From the NCBI RefSeq assembly GCF_028368975.1, contig NZ_JAQNDM010000002.1, forward strand, positions 7,310,425 through 7,374,424: DNA of 64,000 nt, written 5' to 3'. Shown here one piece after another: positions 15,513 to 24,806 of the stretch. Under the pieces are notes generated by a model that was given only the letters and a program-made list of their open reading frames with translations, was not told where the DNA came from and did no database searches. The stretch's first letter is position 1. Each line of letters starts with the position of its first letter. Made by a program: the position numbers and the translations under genes. The DNA comes from Stigmatella ashevillena. Its GTDB lineage: Bacteria; Myxococcota; Myxococcia; Myxococcales; Myxococcaceae.

Positions 15513-16838
15513 ATGGCCCCGCGAATCCTCGTTGTGGATGACAATCCGGAGCTCCTCTCTCTCCTCACTCAGCTGTTCGAGGACGCGGGCTACGAGGTGA
15601 GCGGCGCCAGCAGGGGCAAGCAAGCCATCGAAAGCGCCCGGACGAACCCCCCCGCCGCCGCGGTGCTCGACATCCTCTTGCCCGACATGATGGGCTACCA
15701 CCTGGCTGACACGCTGCGTCGTGAGCAGCCGCAACTGCCGCTGCTCTTCATCACTGGCGTCTTCAAGGGGGGCAAACACGCCATCGAGGCGCGGCAGAAG
15801 TACGCGGCGGCGGGCTACTTCGAGAAGCCCTTCGAGGCGCAGAAGTTGCTGGAGGCCGTGGCCAAGCTGGTGCCTCCCGAGAAGAAGGTGCCTCCGGCCG
15901 CGTCGCTCCAGGATGCCTTCGAGGTGGAGCTGGACATTGATGTGGAGGAGGAAGGGCCCCAGGACGTGATGGAGCTCACCGGGCGCATCAAGGTGACCGG
16001 TGGGGGCAACCTCTCGGCGGAGATTCGCGGCGCCAACCTCACAGCGAGCCCTTTGCAGAAGGCGCCCGCCACGGTGGTGCGCCCCCCGACGCCGGGTCGG
16101 CCCGCCACGCCGTTGCCCGTGGGCGCTGGGGCTCCTGGCATGCGCCGGGGCGAGCTGAAGGACAACCTGCCTGCGCTCATCACCGCCTTCTACCTGTCGC
16201 GCGAGACGGGGGAGCTGGGTGTACAGCGCGGCAAGGTGAAGAAGGTGGTGTATTTCGAGCGCGGCACGCCGGTGTTCGCCCTGTCCAACCTGCTGGCGGA
16301 CCGCTTCGGCCAGTTCTTGGTGCGTGTCGGCAAGATTCGTCCCGAGCAGCTCCAGGACGCCACCGTGGTGGCCACGCAGAGTCAGCGCCGCACGGGGGAT
16401 GTGCTCGTGGAGCGGGGCCTGCTCAAGGACACCGAGCGGCTCTACTACGTGGGGCAGCAGGTCAAGGCCATCATCTATTCGCTCTTCGCGTGGGACGAAG
16501 GCACCTACGTGATGAGCTTCATGGAGAAGGCGGCCACGGAGTCCATCAAGCTGGAGCTCCACCCGGCCAACCTCATCGTCCGGGGCGTGAAGAAGCTCTA
16601 CAAGCCCGAGCGGTTGCGGCGGCTGCTCCAGCCGGAGGACCGGCTCATTCCGGCGGTGGCTCCCTCGTATCAGCTCAACGAGGTGGAGCTGGAGCGGTGG
16701 GAGGCGGAGCTGTTGCCGCGCATCGATGGGAACCGGACGGTGGCGGAGCTGTTGGCCTACGCCAACCGCCCCGAGCACGTCGTCTCCGGCTTCATCGTGG
16801 CGATGATGTCGCTGGGCATCCTGGACCGCCAGACGTAG
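15513..16838 (+). CDS. Response regulator with DUF4388 (PATAN) domain
   Basis: The 441-residue protein has an N-terminal receiver (VVDDN at 8-12, phospho-acceptor Asp53 in VLDILLPDM, Lys in EKPFE). A Pro-rich linker with acidic patches follows (about 120-210). The DUF4388 domain is next (LPALITAFYLSRETGELGV, FERGTPVFALSN, GDVLVERGLL), and the C-terminus resembles a small winged module. DUF4388-receiver proteins are abundant in myxobacteria, where they link two-component input to polarity or motility outputs; this one's partner is unknown. ATG 15513 is chosen because the receiver starts right after it. It converges on the nickel-type transporter. Confidence 0.88.
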   Translation: MAPRILVVDDNPELLSLLTQLFEDAGYEVSGASRGKQAIESARTNPPAAAVLDILLPDMMGYHLADTLRREQPQLPLLFITGVFKGGKHAIEARQKYAAAGYFEKPFEAQKLLEAVAKLVPPEKKVPPAASLQDAFEVELDIDVEEEGPQDVMELTGRIKVTGGGNLSAEIRGANLTASPLQKAPATVVRPPTPGRPATPLPVGAGAPGMRRGELKDNLPALITAFYLSRETGELGVQRGKVKKVVYFERGTPVFALSNLLADRFGQFLVRVGKIRPEQLQDATVVATQSQRRTGDVLVERGLLKDTERLYYVGQQVKAIIYSLFAWDEGTYVMSFMEKAATESIKLELHPANLIVRGVKKLYKPERLRRLLQPEDRLIPAVAPSYQLNEVELERWEAELLPRIDGNRTVAELLAYANRPEHVVSGFIVAMMSLGILDRQT

Positions 16839-16845
16839 CAGGCGG

Positions 16846-17541
16846 TCAGAGCCGGGAGCCGATCCAGAAGAGTCCCAGCGCCCCCGAGCCCACCGCCACG
16901 GCGCGCTGGATCCAGGAGACGAGGCCGGCGCTCAGCCGGGTGATGCCCTCGGCGAAGAGCAGGCCCACCGCGCCCATTCCGATGAGGATTCCCAGCGCAA
17001 ACCCGGGAAGGTAGGTCCAGGCTGCCAGGCTCATGCTTCCGCCCATGAGCAACGGGGGCAGGGCGAGCAGCAGTGAGCGCACGCCACTGACGGCCATGAA
17101 GGCGCCGGCGGCGGTGCTCACATGCTTGTGTATGTGGGCATGGGGCTCGTGGGTATGGCCTGGCAGGTGGGGGTGGCCGTGGTTCAGGCTGTTGGGGAAG
17201 AGCAGGGCGGTGACGGCCAGGGCCACCAGCACGACGCCGCCGAAGACCTCGGCCCAGCGCTCGAAGGCTTCGGACAGGCCGACACCCGCCAGGAGGCAGA
17301 CGGCGGCCACCCCGCCGAGCATGGCGGCGTGTCCACAGGCAAAGCGGACCGCGGTCATGACCGCGGCTCGGCGGCGGCTGCCCCCCAGGGTACCGAGCGT
17401 GGCCATGGCGGCGCAGTGGTCGGGCCCTACGGCGTGGAGCAGCCCCTGGCCCAGACCGACAATGAATGCGAAGAGGACGGGAGGCACGTGGGCGAACCCT
17501 AGTCCCCCCCGGTCCGCATGGCCAGCACAGGAGCGCTTCAT
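16846..17541 (-). CDS. Nickel/cobalt transporter-like membrane protein (UreH/RcnA type)
   Basis: The 231-residue protein has about six membrane helices. Helix I carries HAVGPDH, matching the HX4DH metal signature of nickel/cobalt permeases. A His-rich cytoplasmic loop follows (HGHPHLPGHTHEPHAHIHKH, 10 His), then SGVRSLLLALPPLLMGG. It likely moves nickel or cobalt; import versus efflux cannot be decided. The ATG at 17541 overlaps the divergent lipoprotein ATG (shared CATG). GTG 17487, just before the first helix, is an alternative start. Confidence 0.8.
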   Translation of the reverse strand: MKRSCAGHADRGGLGFAHVPPVLFAFIVGLGQGLLHAVGPDHCAAMATLGTLGGSRRRAAVMTAVRFACGHAAMLGGVAAVCLLAGVGLSEAFERWAEVFGGVVLVALAVTALLFPNSLNHGHPHLPGHTHEPHAHIHKHVSTAAGAFMAVSGVRSLLLALPPLLMGGSMSLAAWTYLPGFALGILIGMGAVGLLFAEGITRLSAGLVSWIQRAVAVGSGALGLFWIGSRL

Positions 17542-18034
17542 GTCTTCTACTTTCCACCGTCTCCCGCGAGTCACGATTCTTCTGTTGGGGCTGCTCCTGG
17601 GACCCGGGTGTGACAAGGGCGCGAAGCAGCTCCAGCAGGCCGAGGCCCAGTACGCGGACCTCGTCCAGCGAGGGGTGCACCCCAGGGACCCGGCGTATGA
17701 CGCGGTGATTGCCGCCTTCGAGGCCGTGCCGAAGGACACGAAGGGCCGCGCGGAGGCCGAGCGGCGGCTCGCGGCGATCCGGTCACTTCGGGGCACCCTG
17801 CCGCCCCGGCCGTTGGCGACGCCGGGTGCGTCGGGGCCGGGAGCAGACGCGGTGGATGCCCAGCGCGCCGTGTGTGAGGCCCTGGCCCAGGAGCTGGGCG
17901 TGGCCGAAGAGGGACGGCGCGAGGCGGTGAAGAAGGCGCTCGGGGAGTGCCAGGCGAAGCTGGGCCGGCTCGAGGCGACGTCGCACCCCCCCGGCGAGGA
18001 GGTCGACGCGCATGGGCCCGAAGGAGGGCACTGA
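17540..18034 (+). CDS. Hypothetical lipoprotein, helical
   Basis: The 164-residue precursor has a signal peptide ending in LLGPGC (lipidated Cys24, Asp at +2). The mature part is a highly charged helical protein with QLQQAEAQYADLVQ, EAERRLAAIRSL and a C-terminal KKALGECQAKLGRLEA helix. No family is recognised; the pattern suggests a periplasmic-facing coiled-coil lipoprotein. Its start codon overlaps that of the divergent nickel-type transporter, so the two genes must use promoters inside each other's coding sequence or a later start. Confidence 0.7.
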   Translation: MSSTFHRLPRVTILLLGLLLGPGCDKGAKQLQQAEAQYADLVQRGVHPRDPAYDAVIAAFEAVPKDTKGRAEAERRLAAIRSLRGTLPPRPLATPGASGPGADAVDAQRAVCEALAQELGVAEEGRREAVKKALGECQAKLGRLEATSHPPGEEVDAHGPEGGH

Positions 18035-18130
18035 GACCCGGAGACGACACGAAGGAAGGTCACTTCTCTGGCAGGTGACCTGGAAAGTCATGCTTGCGTC
18101 CGCCCGGGGGACGGCGTTAGCAGGGGCGGT

Positions 18131-18664
18131 ATGCCCATTCCTCAAGCAGGTAGCGTGGCCCCCGGCTTCCAGCTCCCGGACCAGAACGGGACCCCCGTGT
18201 CGCTCGCCCAGTTCGCGGGCAAGCACGTCGTTCTCTACTTCTACCCGAAGGACGACACCCCCGGCTGCACGACGGAAGCGTGTGACTTTCGCGATGGGTC
18301 TTCCGCGCTCACGAAGGCCGGCGCGGTGGTGTTGGGCGTATCGCCGGACGACACGAAGCGGCACCAGAAGTTCGCCGCCAAGTTCAACCTGCCATTTGCC
18401 CTGCTGGCGGACACGGCGCACGAAGTGGCCGATGCGTACGGCGTCTGGGGAGAGAAGACCAACTATGGCCGCACGTACATGGGCATTACGCGGACGACCT
18501 TTCTCATCGATCCGCAGGGCAAGGTGAAGCATGTCTGGCCCAAGGTGAAGGTCGCGGGCCACATGAAAGAAGTGCTCGCCACGCTGGGCGGCGAGGCGCC
18601 TGCCGCGGCGAAGAAGGCACCGGTGAAGAAGGCACCGGCGAAGAAGGCGCCGGCGCAGCGGTGA
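18131..18664 (+). CDS. bcp: Bcp-type peroxiredoxin with lysine/alanine-rich tail
   Basis: The 177-residue protein has the peroxiredoxin core with Cys46 and Cys51 (PGCTTEAC, peroxidatic and resolving Cys spaced as in atypical 2-Cys Bcp), the YPKDDTPG loop, and FLIDPQGKV. It reduces hydroperoxides using thioredoxin. The core ends near residue 153. It is followed by an unusual tail of repeated KKAP units (AAKKAPVKKAPAKKAPAQR) that resembles histone H1-like C-termini and could bind nucleic acid or polyanions. Confidence 0.92.
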   Translation: MPIPQAGSVAPGFQLPDQNGTPVSLAQFAGKHVVLYFYPKDDTPGCTTEACDFRDGSSALTKAGAVVLGVSPDDTKRHQKFAAKFNLPFALLADTAHEVADAYGVWGEKTNYGRTYMGITRTTFLIDPQGKVKHVWPKVKVAGHMKEVLATLGGEAPAAAKKAPVKKAPAKKAPAQR

Positions 18665-18759
18665 GGACCGTGTGCTCTCGGTGAGCTGGTACAATCCGCC
18701 CGGCCTACTCCCTCCTCTGGAGGGCATGGCGGCAGGAGGCGTATCCCGAGGAGAAGGTC

Positions 18760-21700
18760 ATGTGGGGGATTACCGGGTACGAGCTTCACACCCAGATCCA
18801 CAGGAGCGCACGCACCCTGGTGTACCGGGGGCGACGGACCTCCGATGGGTTGCCCGTGGTGCTCAAGCTGTTGGGGGACGAGTACCCCAGCCTTGAGGAT
18901 GCGACCCGCTTCAAGCGGGAGTACGAGATCGGCCGCAAGGTGTCGGGAGCGGGGGCCGTGGTGGTGCTCGGTCTGGCGCCTGCCGGCAACAGCTGGGCGA
19001 TCGTGATGGAGGATCTCGGGGCCCGGCCGCTGCGCTCCATCCTGGACGAGCGTCGGCTGCCCCTGGAGGAAGTGCTCCGGTGGGGCATCCGGTTGACCTC
19101 CGCGCTCGCGGCGGTTCACCGCAAAGGCGTCATCCACAAGGACATCAACCCCTCCAACATCGTCATTGAACCTTCGCAGGGGCAGGTCCGGCTCATCGAC
19201 TTTGGTCTGGCCTCGGTGCTGGCCCGGGAGAGCCCGAGCCTCGTCAATCCCCACTTGTTGGAGGGAACCGTGCGCTACATCTCGCCCGAGCAGACAGGGC
19301 GGATGAACCGCGTCATCGACCACCGTTCGGACCTCTACTCCCTGGGGGCGACGCTCTACGAGATGCTGACGGGGCGGGTGCTCTTCGCTTCCCAGGATAC
19401 GGTGGAACTCGTCCATCTCCACATCGCGCAGCGGCCGGTGCCACCCCGGGAGCGGGATGCCTCCATTCCCAGGCCCGTTTCGGACGTGGTGATGAAGCTG
19501 CTCGCCAAGACGGCGGAGGACCGGTACCAGAGCGCGCTCGGGCTGCGAGCGGATCTCGAACTGTGTCTGGCGGCGTGGGAGGCGGGACACCAGGACCCCG
19601 CGCTGGGCTTGCAGGGCTTCCTTCCAGGTCAGAAAGACATCTCTCACGGGTTTCAGCTCCCTCAGAAGCTCTACGGGCGTGAGCCCCAACTGGAAGGGCT
19701 CAGGAAGGCGTTGGACCGGGCGGCGGCGGGCCGGGCCGAGCTGGTGCTGGTGAGCGGTGAGTCCGGCATGGGCAAGAGCGCGCTCGTCCAGGAGATGCAG
19801 CAGCCCACCCTGGAGCGGCGCGCGCACTTCGTGGCGGGTAAGTTCGAGCAGCTTCTTCGGGATGTGCCCTACGCCCCCGTGCTCCAGGGGCTCTCCGACT
19901 TTGTCCGGCGGCTCCTGACGACGAGTGAGACGGAGTTGGGCCTCTGGAGGCAGCGGTTGGTCGAGGCACTGGGGGAGAACGCCCAGGTGATGGTCGACGT
20001 GCTTCCCCTGCTCGCGCGGATCATCGGTCCCCAGTCGCTGGTGCCGGAGCTGCCCTCCCAGGAGGCATCCCTCCGGTTCAACCTCGCCTTCCAGCGCTTC
20101 GTGGGCGCCCTCACTTCAGAACAGCATCCGCTGGTCCTCTTCCTGGATGACTTGCAGTGGGCGGATCTCCCCTCCCTCCAGCTCGTTCAAATGCTCGTGA
20201 CGGAGTCGAAGCTCCAGCACCTGCTCATCGTCGGCGCCTACCGTGAGGAGGAAGTGGGGCCCGCCCACCCCTTGCGCTTGATGTGGAAGTCCCTGGAGGA
20301 GGCAGGTGCCCAGGTCACCCCCCTGGGCGTGGGGCCGCTCGAACCCCGCCATGTGGAGCAGCTGGTCGCGGACACCTTCCGGTGTGGCCCCCTCCGCTCG
20401 GCGCCCTTGGCGCGGTTGCTCTGGGATCGCTCCGGGGGCAATCCCTTCTTCATCGGGCAGTTGCTGCGTGCGCTGTATGAGGAGGGGCTGATCGACTTCG
20501 CCCAGGATGCGGCCGAGTGGACCTGGGACTTCGAAGCCATTCGCGCCCGCGGGCTGACCGGCAACGTCGTCGAGCTGATGATGTCCAAGCTTCAGCGGCT
20601 TCCCGTGGAGACGCAGCGGGTGCTGAAGCTGGCCGCCAGCCTGGGCAGCCGGTTTCAGCTCGCCTCGCTGGCCATCGTGCTCGAGTGCGGGTTCTCCGAG
20701 GTGGCCGTCCGGCTGATGCCCGCCATTGAAGAGGACCTCATCCTCCCGCTGGACAGCCGCTGGCGGCTGGCGGAGCGGGGGGGGACCACGGATATTCCAT
20801 ACCGGTTCTTTCACGACCGGCTGCAGCAGGCCGCCTACGCCCTCATCCCGGAGGGGGAGCGGGCGGCGTTGCACCTGCGGGTCGCCCGGATGTTGCTGGC
20901 CCGCGCAGGGCCCGAGCAGTGGGAGGAGCACCTCATCGAGCGGGTCCACCAGCTCAACCTGGGCATCTGCCTCGTCACGGATGAAGACGAGCGCTGTGAG
21001 ATGGCGAGGCTCAACCTCCTGGCGGGGCGCAAGGCCAAGTCCTCTGCCGCCTTCGAGCCCGCCCTGAGGTATTTCTCCGTGGGGTGCTCACTGCTTCCAG
21101 AGGATGCCTGGGCCCGGCACTACCTGCTCTGCCGGGACCTGCACATGGAGGCCATGGAAGCGGAGTATCTCAATGCCCGCTTGGAGCGGGGGGATGAACT
21201 CTCGGAGCTCATCCTTGCCCGGGTTCGAGAGCCGCTGGAGAAGGTGAAGGTGTACGAGATCCGGCTCTCCTCCGCCGCGATGAGGCAGGAGCTCCACAGG
21301 ATCATTGAGGACGGGTACCGGGCCCTGGCACTGATGGGGGTGGAACCGCCGAGGGACGTGGAGCTTCCCGTTTTGCTGGAGCTACTCGGGTCGATTCAGG
21401 AGTTGCTCGCAGGCCGCGGCAAGGACGAGCTCCTGAACCTGCCCCCCATGACAGATCCCTGCGGGCTGGCGCTCTGTCAGATGGCCCTGGCGATGAGTTC
21501 GAGCCTGTATGTGCACAACGCGCTGTCCGCGATGGTGGTCTCGATGGAGATGTTGAAGCTCTGTCTGCTCCATGGCAACGCGCCGGAGGCCCCTGTCTTC
21601 TATGCCGACTACGCGCTCATCCACTCGTCCATTCTGGGGGACATGGACCGCGCCAATGAATACGGCGACCTCGTCATCGAGCTGCAGGAGCGGATCAACC

Positions 21701-24123
21701 TGAAGCGGCTCAGGTGCAAGGTGTACATGGTTGCGGCCGGCTCCATCATTCACTGGAAGAGGCACCTCCGGGAAACCCTGATGCCCCTGCAGGTGGCGGT
21801 CGAGGCGGGCCTGGAGACCGGCGATATGGAATTCATGTCGTACTCCGCCGGCTACTTCTCCATGCACCATTTCTACGGGGGCGCTTCGCTCGACGAGGTG
21901 GTTCAGCAGAACGAGCGATATCTGCAATTGCTGACGGCTCGGAAACTGAAAGCGGGCGTGTACATCCTTCGGGTCATCCGGCAGACCAGCTTCAACCTGA
22001 TGGGCCGCTCCCTGGAGTCCACGCGCCTGTGGGGCGAGTCCTTCCATGAAGACCAGGAGCTGTCCGATCTCCAGGCGGGAGGCTTCAGCTGGGGCCTGTC
22101 ATTGCTCTACCTGCAGAAGACCCTGCTGGCGTGCTTTTTCCGAGACAGGCCCTTGGCGGTCGCGATGTCGGAGGCAGGTGAGCCGTATGTGGGGACCATG
22201 ATCGGCCAGTTCCCCTTCCTGGTGTACCACTTCTTTCAGTCCTTGGCGCTGCTCTCCGCGTATGACGGAGCGTCCGAACCCGACAGGGTGCGCTTCCTGG
22301 CCAAGGTCGAGAAGAACCAGACGCGCATGAAGCACTGGGCGGACCACGCGCCGATGAACTCGTTGCATCGCTATCAGCTCGTGGAGGCGGAGCGGGCACG
22401 CGTGCGGGGGGATTCGCTGAGCGCGGTCCGGTTCTATGAAGAGGCCGCCGCGGGGGCCAGGACGCACGGCTACTTGAATGAAGAGGCCTTCTGCCACGAG
22501 CTCGCCGGGGAGTTTCTGTTCTCCCTCGGGCGGGACCGGCTGGCGCGCGACAGCATCCTGGATGCGGCGACGGCCTACCGCCGTTGGGGGGCCGAGGCCA
22601 AGGTGGCCGATCTCGAGAAGCGCTATCCAGAGGCGTTCACGCGGCTCCGGGCTCAGTCTGGCAGCCGGGATGCTCTGGCCAGCACCTCCTCCAGTTCCCA
22701 GGGAGGAGACCTGCTGGATCTGGCCACGGTCATCAAGGCGGCCCAGGCCATCTCGGGCGAGCTGCTGCTGGACCCATTGCTGGAGCGGCTGATGCGGATC
22801 GTCCTCCAGAACGCGGGGGCGCAGCGGGGGCTGCTCATCCTGGTGCGAGACGGTCGGTTGGTCATCGAGGCCGAGCAGGCGGTGGGGCAGGCTGCCGCAG
22901 CCCGTCTCTCCTCTCCCGTGGAAGGCAGCTCGCTGTTGTCCCCCGCGATCGTGCACTTCGTGGCACGCACGCGGGAGAGCGTCGTGCTGGATGACGCCTC
23001 GGCCCAGGGGTTGTTCACCCAGGACCCCTACGTGGCCTTGTGCCGCCTGCGCTCCGTGCTCTGCGCGCCACTGCTCAGCCAGGGCAAGCTGGTGGCCCTG
23101 CTCTACCTGGAGAACAACCACGTCGTGGGGGCTTTCACCGAGGGGCGGCTGGAGGTGCTGCGCCTGCTCTCCGCGCAGGCCTCCCTCTCGCTCCAGAACG
23201 CGCTCCTCTTCGCGCAGATGGAAGAGTACAGCCACACCCTCGAACAGCGTGTGGAGGAGCGCACGCGCGAGCTTCAGTCCAAGAACGAGGAGCTGGGCCG
23301 GGCGATGAGGCACCTGCGGGACACGCAGAAACAACTCGTGGTGCAGGAGAAGCTGGCCTCCCTGGGCACGCTCACCGCGGGCATTGCCCACGAGTTGAAG
23401 AATCCCCTCAACTTCATCAACAACTTCGCGGAGCTCTCCTTGGAGTTCACCCAAGAGCTGGCGAAGGCCCTGGCTTCGCCGCCCACCCCCGAGCTTTGGC
23501 AAGAGCAGGCAGGTGTGCTCGAGCACCTCGAGCAGAACGTGTCGAAGATCCGGGACCACGGCCACCGCGCGGATCAGATCATCAATGGAATGCTGCTGCA
23601 CTCGCGAGAGCTGTCCGGACGGCGTGCCGCCGCACCCCTCAACACCGTGCTCGCGGAGAGCGTGGACCACGGCTACCTCGGCTTTTGCGCCAAGACGCCG
23701 GGTTTCGAGGTGGACATCCAGACGGACTATGATTCCGAAGTGGAAGACGTGGACATGGTCATCCCGGAGCTCAGCCGGGTGTTCATCAACGCCGTGGACA
23801 ACGCCTGCTACGCCTTGCGCAAGAAGAAGAACGCGCTGGGAAAGGGGTTCTCACCCCAACTGAGCGTGCGCACCCGGAGCCAGGGGGACTTCGTGGAGGT
23901 CCGCCTCCGGGACAACGGCACGGGAATTCCCAAAGAGCTGCTCGGCAACGTGTTCAACCCCTTTTTCACCACCAAGCCGACCGGGGAGGGTACGGGGCTC
24001 GGGCTCTCGCTCAGCCACGACATCGTCGTGGGGGGCCACCAGGGCCGTATCCGCCTGGAATCCATGGAGGGCGAGTTCGCCGAACTCATCATCGAGCTTC
24101 CCAAGCGTGCGCCAACACTTTGA
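18760..24123 (+). CDS. Trifunctional Ser/Thr kinase-AAA ATPase-GAF-histidine kinase
   Basis: A single 1787-residue protein. Residues about 7-270 form a Hanks-type kinase: Lys36, catalytic Asp128 in VIHKDINPSN, DFG Asp147, SPEQTGRMNR activation segment. An AAA/NACHT-like ATPase follows with P-loop GESGMGKS (333-340) and FLDDLQWAD. A long helical TPR-like region then runs to about 1290. A GAF domain covers about 1330-1490. A coiled coil and a histidine kinase end the protein: His1544 in GIAHELKNP, then DNGTGIPKELL and GEGTGLGLSLSHD. ATG 18760 has GAGGAGAAGG upstream. Such proteins link cytoplasmic signals to both Ser/Thr and His phosphorylation; partners are not encoded nearby. Confidence 0.93.
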   Translation: MWGITGYELHTQIHRSARTLVYRGRRTSDGLPVVLKLLGDEYPSLEDATRFKREYEIGRKVSGAGAVVVLGLAPAGNSWAIVMEDLGARPLRSILDERRLPLEEVLRWGIRLTSALAAVHRKGVIHKDINPSNIVIEPSQGQVRLIDFGLASVLARESPSLVNPHLLEGTVRYISPEQTGRMNRVIDHRSDLYSLGATLYEMLTGRVLFASQDTVELVHLHIAQRPVPPRERDASIPRPVSDVVMKLLAKTAEDRYQSALGLRADLELCLAAWEAGHQDPALGLQGFLPGQKDISHGFQLPQKLYGREPQLEGLRKALDRAAAGRAELVLVSGESGMGKSALVQEMQQPTLERRAHFVAGKFEQLLRDVPYAPVLQGLSDFVRRLLTTSETELGLWRQRLVEALGENAQVMVDVLPLLARIIGPQSLVPELPSQEASLRFNLAFQRFVGALTSEQHPLVLFLDDLQWADLPSLQLVQMLVTESKLQHLLIVGAYREEEVGPAHPLRLMWKSLEEAGAQVTPLGVGPLEPRHVEQLVADTFRCGPLRSAPLARLLWDRSGGNPFFIGQLLRALYEEGLIDFAQDAAEWTWDFEAIRARGLTGNVVELMMSKLQRLPVETQRVLKLAASLGSRFQLASLAIVLECGFSEVAVRLMPAIEEDLILPLDSRWRLAERGGTTDIPYRFFHDRLQQAAYALIPEGERAALHLRVARMLLARAGPEQWEEHLIERVHQLNLGICLVTDEDERCEMARLNLLAGRKAKSSAAFEPALRYFSVGCSLLPEDAWARHYLLCRDLHMEAMEAEYLNARLERGDELSELILARVREPLEKVKVYEIRLSSAAMRQELHRIIEDGYRALALMGVEPPRDVELPVLLELLGSIQELLAGRGKDELLNLPPMTDPCGLALCQMALAMSSSLYVHNALSAMVVSMEMLKLCLLHGNAPEAPVFYADYALIHSSILGDMDRANEYGDLVIELQERINLKRLRCKVYMVAAGSIIHWKRHLRETLMPLQVAVEAGLETGDMEFMSYSAGYFSMHHFYGGASLDEVVQQNERYLQLLTARKLKAGVYILRVIRQTSFNLMGRSLESTRLWGESFHEDQELSDLQAGGFSWGLSLLYLQKTLLACFFRDRPLAVAMSEAGEPYVGTMIGQFPFLVYHFFQSLALLSAYDGASEPDRVRFLAKVEKNQTRMKHWADHAPMNSLHRYQLVEAERARVRGDSLSAVRFYEEAAAGARTHGYLNEEAFCHELAGEFLFSLGRDRLARDSILDAATAYRRWGAEAKVADLEKRYPEAFTRLRAQSGSRDALASTSSSSQGGDLLDLATVIKAAQAISGELLLDPLLERLMRIVLQNAGAQRGLLILVRDGRLVIEAEQAVGQAAAARLSSPVEGSSLLSPAIVHFVARTRESVVLDDASAQGLFTQDPYVALCRLRSVLCAPLLSQGKLVALLYLENNHVVGAFTEGRLEVLRLLSAQASLSLQNALLFAQMEEYSHTLEQRVEERTRELQSKNEELGRAMRHLRDTQKQLVVQEKLASLGTLTAGIAHELKNPLNFINNFAELSLEFTQELAKALASPPTPELWQEQAGVLEHLEQNVSKIRDHGHRADQIINGMLLHSRELSGRRAAAPLNTVLAESVDHGYLGFCAKTPGFEVDIQTDYDSEVEDVDMVIPELSRVFINAVDNACYALRKKKNALGKGFSPQLSVRTRSQGDFVEVRLRDNGTGIPKELLGNVFNPFFTTKPTGEGTGLGLSLSHDIVVGGHQGRIRLESMEGEFAELIIELPKRAPTL

Positions 24124-24215
24124 GATCCTGGGCGACTGGGCTACCAATACCTCCCAGCCCGGGCCGGACACGGCCCTTCGCCCCAGCCACGATGCTGGGT
24201 TCCTGGAGAACACCC

Positions 24216-24650
24216 ATGTCCAATGACGCAAACAGCACGCCCGATGGCAAGAAGCTGAGGCGCCCCGTCGAGGTGGTCCGCGCCGAGCTGCTGGCCGACA
24301 AGGACGTGAAGGAGCAGGCCCGGCTGCTTCAGCTCCCCGTGGAGGCTTACGTGGAGAAGATCCTCGACTACGCCCTCCACCCTCAGAAGCCGCCGCAGAT
24401 CCAGATCGTCCCGGACGAGGCCCTCAAGGCCCAGGACCCGTCCATCCCGACCGTGGCGGAGATCCAGACCCACCTGGAGAAGGTCATCAGCGGGGAGATC
24501 GTCATCAGCCCCGCGCAGATGCGGGACGGCTTCAGCGATGATCGCACCCGAGAGCGCTACCAGTCGGCGCTCGGCACCGCCAATGATCAGCAGGGCACTC
24601 CGGTGGACCCTTCCACGGCCCAGAAAAAGCCGCCGTCCTCCCAGTCCTGA
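24216..24650 (+). CDS. Hypothetical hydrophilic protein
   Basis: The 144-residue soluble protein is charged throughout, with no signal peptide or membrane segment. The middle (ELLADKDVKEQARLLQLPVEAYVEKILDY) is helical; the C-terminus is a Pro/Ser/Gln-rich disordered tail. No family recognised. ATG 24216 follows a TGGAGAA site. It lies 92 bp after the large kinase gene and 156 bp before the Gly-rich gene. Confidence 0.7.
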   Translation: MSNDANSTPDGKKLRRPVEVVRAELLADKDVKEQARLLQLPVEAYVEKILDYALHPQKPPQIQIVPDEALKAQDPSIPTVAEIQTHLEKVISGEIVISPAQMRDGFSDDRTRERYQSALGTANDQQGTPVDPSTAQKKPPSSQS

Positions 24651-24806
24651 ATTTTCCGGCCCCCAAGTCCTTGAATTCAAAGGGGATTGGGGGGGGCTTC
24701 AGGAATTTAATGTCGGCAAGCAACCGATCAACCCTGGGGTCGATAATCCTTTTGTAAGCCTCACTTGAGGGCCGCACGGCGGCTCTCCACGAAAAGGACT
24801 TCTACC

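Noticed and set aside
24651-24806. Promoter before the Gly-rich gene
   Set aside because: A good -10-like GATAAT lies at 24742-24747, but no -35 at 16-18 bp spacing and no sigma54 pattern could be found, so no promoter is annotated.
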